A stretch of 64,000 bases of DNA, taken from assembly GCF_904849725.1 (NCBI RefSeq), contig NC_058524.1, positions 24,955,001 through 25,019,000 of the forward strand. Direction: 5' to 3'. The stretch is from Hordeum vulgare subsp. vulgare (lineage: Eukaryota > Streptophyta > Magnoliopsida > Poales > Poaceae). Below, piece after piece: positions 1-10,473 of this stretch (the first letter of the stretch is position 1; the number at the start of each line of letters is the position of its first letter). The notes under the pieces are model-generated. The model was not told the origin of the DNA. It did not search any database and saw only the letters and a list, made by a program, of their open reading frames with translations. The position numbers and the translations under genes are program-made.

Positions 1-2
1 AG

Positions 3-2519
3 CGTGCAAGTGACTTGTTAGAAATCATACATACCGATGTGTGTGGTCCGATGAGCGTAGAGGCACGCGGCGGATATCGTTATTTTCTCACCTTCACTGA
101 CGATTTGATTAGATATGGTTATGTCTACTTAATGAAGCACAAGTCTGAAACATTTGAAAAGTTCAAGCAATTTCAGAGTGAAGTTGAAAATCATCGCAAC
201 AAGAAGATCAAGTTCCTACGGTCTGATCGTGGGGGTGAATATCTGAGTTTCGAGTTTGGTGCTCACTTAAGACAATGTGGAATTGTTTCACAGTTGACAC
301 CGCCTGGAACACCACAGCGTAATGGTGTGTCCGAACGTCATAATCGTACTTTATTAGAGATGGTGCGATCTATGATGTCTCTTACCGATTTGCCGTTATC
401 GTTTTGGGGTTATGCATTAGAAACAGCTGCATTCACTTTAAATAGGGCACCATCAAAATCCGTTGAGACGACACCATACGAACTGTGGTATGGCAAAAGG
501 CCAAAGTTGTCGTTTCTTAAAGTTTCGGGATGTGATGCTTATGTCAAAAAGCTTCAGCCTGAAAAGCTGGAACCCAAAGCGGAAAGGTGCGTCTTCATAG
601 GTTACCCAAAAGAGACAGTTAGGTACACCTTCTATCTCAAATCCGAGGGCAAAGTGTTTGTTGCTAAAAACAGAGCTTTTCTCGAGAAGGAGTTTCTCTC
701 GAGAGAATTGAGTGGGAGGAAGATAGAACTTGACGAGGTTGTCGAACCTCTCATCCCTCTGGATGGTGGCGCGGGGCAAGGGGAAACCTCTGTCATTGCG
801 ATGCCGGTTGAGGAGGAAGTTAATGATAATGATCATGAAACTCCAGTTCAAGTTTCTGTCGAACCACGCAGGTCGACGAGACCACGTGCTGCTCCAGAGT
901 GGTACGGTAATCCCGTCTTATCAATGATGTTGTTGGACAATAATGAACCTGCAAATTATGTAGAAGCAATGGTGGGCCCAGATTCCAACAAATGGCTAGA
1001 AGCCATGAAGTCCAAGATAGGATCCATGTATGAGAACAAAGTGTGGACTTTGGAGGTACTGCCTGAGGGCCGCAAGGCTATTCAGAACAAATGGATCTTT
1101 AAGAGGAAGACGGACGCTGACGGCAATGTGACCGTTTATAAATCTCGACTTGTGGCAAAGGGTTTTTCACAAGTTCAAGGAGTTGACTACGATGAGACAT
1201 TCTCACCCGTGGCGATGCTTAAGTCCGTCAGAATCATGTTAGCAATAGCTGCATTTTTTGATTATGAAATCTGGCAGATGGATGTCAAAACGGCGTTCCT
1301 TAACGGTTTCCTTAAGGAAGAATTGTATATGATGCAACCCGAAGGTTTTGTCGATCCTAAGAATTCTAACAAGGTGTGCAAGCTCCAGTGATCCATTTAT
1401 GGACTGGTGCAAGCATCTCGGAGTTGGAACAAACGCTTTGATGAGGTGATCAAAGCATTTGGGTTTATACAAGTGGTTGGACAATCTTGTATTTACAAGA
1501 AAGTGAGTGGGAGCTCTGTGGCGTTTCTAATATTATATGTGGATGACATATTGCTGATTGGAAACAACGTAGAGTTTTTGGAGAGCATAAAGGATTACTT
1601 GAATAAAAGTTTCTCTATGAAGGACCTAGGAGAAGCTGCTTACATTCTAGGCATTAAGATCTATAGGGATAGATCAAAACGCCTGATAGGACTTTCACAA
1701 AGCACATACCTTGATAAAGTTTTGAAGAGGTTCAAAATGGAACAGTCCAAGAAGGGGTTCTTGCCAGTTTTACAACGTACGAGATTGAGTAAGACTCAGT
1801 GCCCAACAACTGATGAGGATAGAGAGCATATGCGCTCCGTCCCCTATGCTTCAGCCATAGGCTCTATCATGTATGCAATGCTGTGCACTAGACCGGACGT
1901 TAGCCTGGCCATAAGTATGGCAGTTAGGTTGCAGAGTAATCCAGGAGTGGATCACTGGACAGCGGTCAAGAATATCCTGAAGTACCTGAAAAGGACTAAG
2001 GAGATGTTTCTCGTGTATGGAGGTGACGAAGAGCTCGCCGTAAAAGGTTACGTCGATGCAAGCTTTGACACAGATCCGGACGACTCTAAGTCGCAAACCG
2101 GATACGTATTTATTCTTAATGGGGGTGCGGTAAGCTGGTGCAGTTCCAAGCAAAGCGTCGTAGCAGATTCTACATGTGAAGCGGAGTACATGGCTGCCTC
2201 GGAGGCGGCTAAGGAGGGTGTTTGGATGAAGCAGTTCATGACGGATCTTGGAGTGGTGCCAAGCGCACTGAATCCAATAACCTTGTTCTGTGACAACACG
2301 GGTGCCATTGCCTTAGCAAAGGAACCACGGTTTCACAAGAAGTCCAGACACATCAAACGACGCTTCAACCTCATCCACGACTACATCGAAGGGGAGGACG
2401 TAAATATATGCAAAGTGCACACGGATCTGAATGTAGCAGACCCGCTGACTAAACCTCTTCCACGGCCAAAGCATGATCAACACCAGAACTGTATGGGTGT
2501 TAGATTTATTACAATGTAA
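3..2519 (+). pseudogene. copia gag-pol fragment (integrase, RT, RNase H) with one nonsense mutation
   Basis: The frame is open from the window edge to a TGA at 1389-1391 and then continues in the same frame to 2519. The intact copy at 34217-38197 has an arginine CGA at the same codon, so the stop is a single C-to-T change. Visible motifs are the integrase catalytic triad (TDVCGP, SDRGGEY, NGVSER), the RT motif QMDVKTAFLNG, the YVDD box in LYVDDILLIGN and an RNase H domain with GYVDASFD and CEAEYMA. The protein would copy element RNA and integrate the cDNA. Gag and protease are outside the window. It could only move if supplied with intact enzymes in trans. Confidence 0.93.
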
Positions 2520-2557
2520 TTCGCATGATGATGTGAGGGCTAGATTATTGACTCTAG

Positions 2558-2571
2558 TGCAAGTGGGAGAC
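2558..2571 (+). promoter_or_regulatory. polypurine tract of Angela A
   Basis: The purine-rich stretch GCAAGTGGGAGAC sits directly before the TGTTGG start of the LTR, where plus-strand DNA synthesis is primed in LTR retrotransposons. The assignment is by position. Confidence 0.7.
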
Positions 2572-4391
2572 TGTTGGAATTATGCCCTAGAGGCAATGAT
2601 AAATATAGTTATTATTATAATTCCTGTATCAAGATAATCGTTTATTATCCATGCTATAATTGTATTGAATGAAGACTCATTTACATGTGTGGATACATAG
2701 ACAAAACATTGTCCCTAGCAAGCCTCTAGTTGGCTAGCCAGTTGATCAAAGATAGTCAGTGTCTTCTGATTATGAACAAGGTGTTGTTGCTTGATAACTG
2801 GATCACGTCATTAGGAGAATCACGTGATGGACTAGACCCAAACTAATAGACGTAGCATGTTGATCGTGTCATTTTGTTGCTACTGTTTTCTGCGTGTCAA
2901 GTATTTGTTCCTATGACCATGAGATCATATAACTCACTAACACCGGAGGAATACTTTGTGTGTATCAAACGTCGCAACGTAACTGGGTGACTATAAAGAT
3001 GCTCTACAGGTATCTCCGAAGGTGTTCGTTGAGTTAGTATGGATCAAGACTGGGATTTGTCACTCCGTGTGACAGAGAGGTATCTCGGGGCCCACTCGGT
3101 AATACAACATCACACACAAGCCTTGCAAGCAACGTGACTTAGTGTAAGTTGCGGGATCTTGTATTACGGAACGAGTAAAGAGACTTGCCGGTAAACGAGA
3201 TTGAAATAGGTATGCGGATACTGACGATCGAATCTCGGGCAAGTAACATACCGAAGGACAAAGGGAATGACATACGGGATTATATGAATTCTTGGCATTG
3301 AGGTTCAAACGATAAGATCTTCGTAGAAAATGTAGGATCCAATATGGGCATCCAGGTCCCGCTATTGGATATTGACCGAGGAGTCTCTCGGGTCATGTCT
3401 ACATAGTTCTCGAACCCGCAGGGTCTGCACACTTAAGGTTCGACGTTGTTTTATGCGTATTTGAGTTATATGGTTGGTTACCGAATGTTGTTCGGAGTCC
3501 CGGATGAGATCACATACGTCACGAGGGTTTCCGGAATGGTCTGGAAACGAAGATTGATATATAGGATGACCTCATTTGATTACCGGAAGGTTTTCGGAGT
3601 TACCGGGAATGTACCGGGAATGACGAATGGGTTCCGGGAGTTCACCGGGGGGGAAACCCACCCCGGGGAAGCCCATAGGCCTTGAGGGTGGCGCACCAGC
3701 CCTTAGTGGGCTGGTGGGACAGCCCAAAAGGTCCCTATGCGCATTGGAAGAAAAATCAAAGAGAAAAGAAAAAAAAGGAGGAGGTGGGAAAGGAAAGAAG
3801 GACTCCACCCACCAAACCAAGTAGGACTCGGTTTGGGGGGGAGTCCTTCCCCCCTTTGGCTCGGCCGACCCCCTTGGGGCTCCTTGAGCCCCAAGGCAAG
3901 GTCCCCCCCTCTCCCACCTATATATACGGAGGTTTTAGGGCTGATTTGAGACGACTTTTCCACGGCAGCCCGACCACATACCTCCACGGTTTTTCCTCTA
4001 GATCGCGTTTCTGCGGAGCTCGGGCGGAGCCCTGCTGAGACAAGATCATCACCAACCTCCGGAGCCCCGTCACGCTGCCGGAGAACTCTTCTACCTCTCC
4101 GTCTCTCTTGCTGGATCAAGAAGGCCGAGATCATCATGGAGCTGTACGTGTGCTGAACGCGGAGGTGCCGTCCGTTCGGCACTAGATCGTGGGACTGATC
4201 GCGGGACTGTTCGCGGGGCGGATCGAGGGACGTGAGGACGTTCCACTACATCAACCGCGTTCAGTAACGCTTCTGATGTACGGTCTACAAGGGTACGTAG
4301 ATCACTCATCCCCTCTCGTAGATGGACATCACCATGATAGGTCTTCGTGTGCGTAGGAAATTTTTTGTTTCCCATGCGACGTTCCACAACA
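2572..4391 (+). repeat. Angela LTR shared by elements A and B
   Basis: This is a complete 1820-bp LTR from TGTTGGAATT to the terminal ACAACA, with a TATA-like TATATATA at 3919-3926. It aligns end to end with the LTRs at 31118-32944 and 38250-40076. The last bases read CCACAACA instead of CCCCAACA. It serves as the 3' LTR of A. It is followed without a leader by gag of B, so it is also the apparent 5' LTR of B. Open frames on either strand inside it, such as 3703-4182 minus, are not regarded as genes. Confidence 0.9.
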
Positions 4392-5861
4392 GTAGACTGG
4401 GCTCGTAATCTTAAGCTAATCTTACAAGCTGGGAAGAAGGATTATGTCCTTAATGCTGCGCTAGGAGATGAACCACCCGCTACGGCTGACCAGGATGTTA
4501 AGAACGCTTGGTTAACACGTAAGGAGGACTACTCAGTAGTTTAATGTGCAGTCTTGTATGGCTTAGAACCGGGACTTCAACGTCGCTTTGAGCGTCATGG
4601 AGCATATGAGATGTTCCAGGAGTTGAAGTTTATCTTTCAGAAGAACGCCTGGATCGAGAGGTATGAGACCTCCGATAAATTCTATGCTTGCAAGACGGAG
4701 GAGAATTCGTCTGTCAGTGAACATGTGCTCAAAATGTCTGGGTACTCAAACCGTCTAGCTGAGCTGGGGATTGAACTCCCGCAAGAGGCTATCACTGACA
4801 GAATCCTTCAATCACTGCCGCCAATCTATAAGGGCTTTGTGTTGAACTGCAACATGCAAGGGATGAACAAGTCACCCGGCGAGTTGTTTGCGATGCTGAA
4901 AGTCGCAGAGTCTAAACTCCGTAAAGAGCATAAAGTGTTGATGGTGAATAAGACCACTAGTTTCAAGAGAAACGGCAAAGGCAAGAAGGGTAATTCAAAG
5001 AAGAGCAGCAAGCCTGTTGCCAATCCGACGAAGAAACCCAAAGCTGGACCTAAGCCTGAAACAGAGTGTTACTATTGCAAGGGTATGGGTCACTGGAAGC
5101 GCAACTGCCCCAAGTATCTGGCTGATAAGAAGGCGGCAAAAGAAAAATCAGGTATATTTGATATACATGTTATTGATGTGTACTTAACCGGCTCTCGTAG
5201 TAGTGCTTGGGTATTCGATACCGGTTCTGTTGCTCATATTTGCAACTCAAAACAGGAACTGCGGAATAGACGAAGGCTGGCGAAAGATGAAGTGACGATG
5301 CGCGTAGGAAATGGTTCCAAGGTTGCTGCAATCGCCGTCGGCACATTTTCACTTAAGTTACCATCAGGATTAGTTATGAACTTGAATCATTGTTATTTAG
5401 TGCCTGCGTTGAGCATGAACATTATATCTGGATCTTGTTTATTGCGAGACGGTTACTCTTTTAAGTCAGAGAATAATGGTTGTTCTATTTCTATGAGTAA
5501 CATCTTTTATGGTCATGCACCCAATGTGAGAGGATTGTTCATATTGAATCTTGATAGGGATACACACATAAATAACATTGAGACCAAAAGAGTTAGAGTT
5601 AACAATGATAGCGCCATATTTTTGTGGCACTGCCGCTTAGGTCATATTGGTGTAAAGCGCATGAAGAAACTCCATGCCGATGGACTTTTGGAGTCACTTG
5701 ACTTTGATTCACTTGACACGTGCAAACCATGCCTCATGGGCAAGATGACTAAAACTCCGTTCTCCGGAACAATGGAGCGTGCCAGTGACTTGTTGGAAAT
5801 CATACATACCGATGTGTGCGGTCCGATGAGCGTAGAGGCAGTTTTACTTATTTATGTTTAA
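4392..5861 (+). pseudogene. copia element B: gag to integrase start, broken at both ends
   Basis: Gag coding sequence starts directly after the LTR end at a point matching codon 27 of the intact copy. The primer-binding site, the 1.27-kb leader and the first 26 gag codons (about 1350 bp) are therefore missing. An ATG inside the LTR (4347) is in frame with it. A TAA at 4542-4544 replaces a CAA of the intact copy. The rest shows gag, a CCHC zinc knuckle (CYYCKGMGHWKRNC), the protease motif VFDTGSVAHICNS and the HHCC pre-integrase region. The copia sequence ends at 5840 in the integrase domain; the remaining codons to 5861 come from gypsy LTR sequence. Confidence 0.9.
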
Positions 5862-8800
5862 GTTCTCTAATACCGGATGTTAACAAAATATTCCAAGTTG
5901 CCACATAACCGCGGGCACGGCTTTCCGAAAGATTAAACCCTGCAGGGGTGCTCCGACTAGTCCATCACAAATGAACACAGGCCACAAAGGCATCCTCTAT
6001 CACGAATCTCGTGATCTCGTCGGATTCCTTAGAAGAAAACCTCAACTCTGGGGGAAACCAAAGCTTCACTGTTATTCCTATACGCAAGATATACCGCTAA
6101 GGTAAGACAAGGCTAGCAGGACCTCCCGACGTGTCGACGACCCCGATAAGAGCCGCGTATCTCAGTCTCAGGACACGCCGGATGGAACTAGCTACAGGTA
6201 CCAAACCTCAAGTTTCCTTGTGGTGGCCCCGCAGGCAGACCAGTTTGGACCAACACTCATGAGGAGCACTGGCCCGGGTTGTTGATTAAAGATCCTCGGG
6301 GTCGCTACTCCCTATGCAGATTATTATTAAGTTATTAGCAAATTAACACCAATGTTGGGTCCTGCCGGACAAGCCTTAGCCCTAAGCGATTTATCAAGGG
6401 GGTCCCCATAACAACCCCGAACGTGTTAGGAGCGATCATTATGGAATCAAACACCGGTAACCGGTAACTAAGGCGGCAATAACGGAACAAAGCACCCGGC
6501 AAAAGGCTAGGCCTCCCGTCATTTACCAAGTATGTAGGTGCATTAATTAAACAACATAATTTAATATGATGATATCAAGCTCATGTTATCACATGAGTCA
6601 AAAACACCTGCAACTAGCAATGCTAACATTAGTAACTGAGCAAGCCTACTTAGCCATGCAAGTTTGCTAGGAAGGAGTACGGTGTTTGGGCTCATGGCAT
6701 ATGAAGAGGCAATTTAATTTCAGTGGTAGGCAGCGAGCAATATGACATGGAAACAAAACTAACATAACAAGTCTAGAGATGGAATCAAGGTCATATCATC
6801 TTGACTGTGATATCCTCAGCTTGCAATGGTTCTGGATCGTCCTGCACGTACTCTCCTGACTCCACGTATTCGTTCTCCGATCCTGGTGCTGCCCAACATA
6901 AGAATAACAGCCAATGAACAGCAGAACCACAAGATGCAACAATCACATGATGCATGAGATGAAATTTGAGCATGCACCACTATTTCTATCACTAGCACAA
7001 GCAAAATAAACTACTGCAAGTTTCTGGACAGAACTGTACACTAAGCTATTTGACATGCATGAGAATGACATGAACATATGCGGCTCGTGAAAACGATGCA
7101 AAACCATCTAAAGAACATTGCAAACGGAGCTACGGATCAACGGGAATCAACGGAACAAGATATGAAGCTCTACGTGGAAGAATCAACACCACACTCACAA
7201 TTGGCACAAATCTGGTATTCCCAGGTTGCCAAGACATCTAACAACCCAACATGAATGGATTGGAGCAAGAAAGAACACCACAACAACAATTAAGCACACA
7301 CTTTGATCAAAATGACAAAACTACATAATCTGCCATAATCTGCATCTTAGCTATTTGGGAGCTGCATGCAACATAGCTACAGGTCTTCAAACATGAAAAA
7401 TAATATATGTGGCTGTTGCCAACCAAGAACACTGCAAGCACCAGCAAGAATCACAGCAAAAGGAATTAAACTCTAGAAGATACAGGGCCACAAACTTTCC
7501 CAAAACCATCAGATCTCAGGGACTTAGTGAAAATTCCTGCACCTGAGTTTCTGTCTCTGTTCTGAAGCTTTTTGACAGCAATCAAAACACAACCTACTAG
7601 ACTCCAAATGACTTGAAATGTTACAGGGAGCTTCACAAACATGCCAGGCTCAAAATCCTAGCACTGAACTAGGGCTAGTTCTGAACAGAATGACCAGCAC
7701 ATCCTCATCTATAGGGGAAGAAAATGTTTCCAGAATCCCAGACTTAGTGAAATTCCAGATTTCACTAAACTGGAAATTTTCAGCCACATGCCCACTTTGT
7801 CTAGGCATAGTTTGCACACACATAACACCAAGAGATAATTGACACCACTATGGTGTAGAACAAAACCCCTACTACTATCACACAAAAACTCATGCCCTTG
7901 GTCTCCACCTATTCCATGCAATTAAGGCTCAAACTTGCAACAAAACTGAATATGCCAACTCCATAGGGTATCCTACTAAGACAACAACTACCAAGGTTGG
8001 GTTCATGTGCACAATGACAAAGTGACATGGGGGTTTGAACCCCATGTTTGTGTCATGCACATCAACAACACCAATACTTATCACAAGCCAACCCCACACA
8101 CACACCATGCTCTCTCTCATATTAAACATGAGGAGGTGCACAACTTGCACATGGGGCTGGTTTACCACCTACAAATCACACCACAATCTCATCATAAGCC
8201 CTAAGACACCAAGAACAATATAAGGGAAGCTATCAAGCAAATGATAGTAATGCCACTCTCACTTGCACACCTACACAAGCAACACCTCATGTGTGAGCAA
8301 CACACACACACACATGCACCTCCCCTACTGCCATCCAACTACTCACACAAGCAAAGGAATAAGCCACCTACATATCATCATATACTAGGGTATCCTCTCC
8401 ACACCCACACACATGCACATGATCATCACCATCTATATGCACACACACCAAAGCTCACATAGATCACCCACATACACTAACAACCTGTAGGAAGGCTTAC
8501 ATGGTGCACAAAAGGAAAGGAAAAAAATGGTAAGATGCTGCCAAGACATATGCACAGGAAAAATAAATAGCATAATCTTGCAACAGTTAAAAAAATCACA
8601 AAGAAATTAAAAAGGGCAGTGTCTGGAATCAAACTCCCCACCTGATGTTGGTTCTACTACCACGAAACCACTCTACTACAGTCTCTAGTTCGACGGCAAC
8701 AAGGGAAAGATCAAGTTATAGAGCAATTGCAGCTATTGCATGCCACTATGCCAAGAAGCAGGAACTAAAAAGGGGCCAAGATGGGATTCGAACCCACACC

Positions 8801-10434
8801 CTCTCAAAGACAAACACCTGCTATACCACTGCGCTTCGACATGGTAATTGACAGAACAGGGAACTGAAACAGGTAAGCTAACAGGACACCCCCTCTGCCT
8901 ACAGAGAACACCAGCGACAAGGAGTTCGTCGGGGTGTTCTCTGGGGTTGCTGCTGCGCTGCGCTACCGGAGGCGAGTCCCCTACACATCCAGCGTTACCT
9001 ACAAGGGGGGAGGAACCCCTGCTACACGCAACACCGAAACCACCACGCCCTGCTACTGCATGCTAAGAACAGAGGAGAGCGAGCCCCTTCCACGGCGGTT
9101 CTAAGACGGATCCGAGGAGGAAGAAGCAAGGGGAAGATGTGCCTCACCTTGGGGAAGGAAGGAGATCGATCTGCGGAGGAAGAGGCGCTGGAGGGGAAGA
9201 AGATCCGACGCCGAATGTGACGAAACTTGCTGTTGAACCGAAGGAGAGGTGGAAGAACACCGCGGGCGAGCCCTAGACGAGCTCGGCCCCGTCGTTGTGG
9301 TCGGTCCCCGGGGCCCCTAGCGCCGGGAATGGATCGCGGGGATCCACCCCGAGCTTCCGGGCATGACGACGGCGGCGAACGGAGATGGGGGCACAGCAGA
9401 CGCCAGCGAGGAGCTGCTGCATCTCCTGTTTGTTCCTCCTACAGAAGCTACCTTGGGGAGGAAGGGAGAGATGGAGATGGGGATGGGAGAGGTGGCGGCG
9501 GCGGTCTGGGGAGAGGGGAAACCCTAGGAGTGGGAGAGGCACGGACGCCAACGCGTTTTAAAGGGGGGTTCTCGACGTCCGCGCTCACGGCGTCGACTCT
9601 CTGTCTCTCAGCGAGCTGACCGAAAGGGGAAAGGAGTAGGACGGCGTCAGGAAAGGAGAAGGGGGTCTCGCGCGCATGGGCTCTCGCTGGACGGAGAGGA
9701 ACATGGGCCACCGAAGGGGGGAGACCCATGCTACGCCAGGGGGAGAGGAGAATTCGCTGGGGTCGGTTTCTATTTAGAAAACAACACACAAAGGGAAAAA
9801 TAACACAAGGTAAAACTACTGGGATAAATTCAAAAGGAAATACCCCCTGGTCATATAAAAATATGACCTATTTAAATAAAATAAGATCAAGATTTTTAGG
9901 AGCAAATAATATTTCACAAAACAGAATTAATGCCTCTGTTTTGTTATCATTGCACCTGCTTAAAACACTCTTAAAAATCACCAAACTAGCACAACTACAC
10001 ACTCACATCAATCCCTAAACAAAAGACATTTTTAAAGCACAGATAATAAGGCGGAATTTTGAACTTGAGAATGAAGAGAGAAAAAGGTTTGCAAGTAAAT
10101 AGAGGGTGTTGAAAAATATGACAAACACCACTACTCTTAGTAGTCCAACACATGACATCATAGCAGCACCTCACACATATATAAGGTCACATGCACCACA
10201 AGATAGCTAACCACAAGATTACCACCTACATCTATTACTAACACCACAAGAAATCATAGTGCAACAACACAAGAAAAGGGCATGCAATGATATGCTATGC
10301 ATGCATGCATGAGAAGGAAATAGTAAGGAATACACATGAAATCATGGAACCAACTTAACATCATAATCTCTGACAAGGTGGACCCACATGCAATAGGTTC
10401 CAAATAGGGAAGGTTCTACACTTGGGGCATTACA
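5841..10434 (-). repeat. gypsy LTR1 (3' LTR in element sense), left end deleted
   Basis: It aligns to 16416-21008 over its whole length but lacks the 656 bp found at 15760-16415. The right end GGGCATTACA at 10434 is the true LTR terminus. The left junction carries the shared bases GGCA (5837-5840 and 16412-16415), which fits a microhomology-mediated deletion that also removed the rest of Angela B. It holds a CA-rich stretch near 8080-8450, two tRNA-like modules and a GC-rich block at about 9070-9760. Confidence 0.9.
8616..8844 (-). other. two tRNA-like modules with A-box and B-box motifs in LTR1
   Basis: Read on the minus strand, 8844-8774 has TGGTATAGCAGG, which fits the pol III A box, then GGGTTCGAATCCC, a perfect B box with a five-pair T stem. 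The second module, 8688-8616, has TAGTAGAGTGG (A-box fit) and a B-box-like AGTTTGATTCC, which reads AGTTCGATTCC in LTR2 and LTR3. No complete acceptor stem forms in either. Both are probably tRNA-derived relics. The open frame over this stretch contains DGIRTHT, a peptide produced by antisense tRNA sequence rather than by a gene. Confidence 0.6.
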
Positions 10435-10448
10435 AACTCTCCCACACT
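10435..10448 (-). promoter_or_regulatory. polypurine tract of gypsy unit 1
   Basis: On the minus strand the purine-rich GTGTGGGAGAGTT lies immediately before the TGTAATGCCCC start of the 3' LTR. This is the expected position for second-strand priming. The same sequence follows 21008 in unit 2. Confidence 0.65.
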
Positions 10449-10473
10449 ACAAAGAAGATCTCGCCCTCGAGAT

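Larger units (their letters stand above)
1..4391 (+). mobile_element. Angela/BARE1-type copia element A, 3' part
   Basis: The left edge of the window lies inside the integrase region of a Ty1-copia element. Its sequence is close to the complete element at 31118-40076 throughout. It contains integrase, reverse transcriptase, RNase H, a short purine-rich tract and an LTR of 1820 bp that begins TGTTGG and ends CACAACA. The 5' part lies outside the window. The family assignment rests on the LTR termini and LTR length; the degenerate pol makes this copy non-autonomous. Confidence 0.93.

Noticed and set aside
3703..4182. Minus-strand frame of 159 codons in the Angela LTR, with relatives of 164 codons at 32192 and 39324
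   Set aside because: The frame lies in the LTR of a plus-strand element, its length varies among copies, and its translation is low-complexity Pro/Arg/Gly without domains. It recurs only because the LTR does.
8290..8320. CA-rich microsatellite in the gypsy LTR as a regulatory site
   Set aside because: Only simple-sequence character is visible; nothing supports a specific function.
8645..8851. 68-codon frame containing DGIRTHT
   Set aside because: This peptide is a known artefact of translating antisense tRNA-like sequence. The region is better explained by the tRNA-like modules.
9227..9619. 130-codon frame and overlapping minus frames in the GC-rich part of the gypsy LTRs
   Set aside because: GC-rich sequence gives long chance frames on both strands; the plus frame is shortened to 60 codons in LTR2 and LTR3, so it is not conserved.
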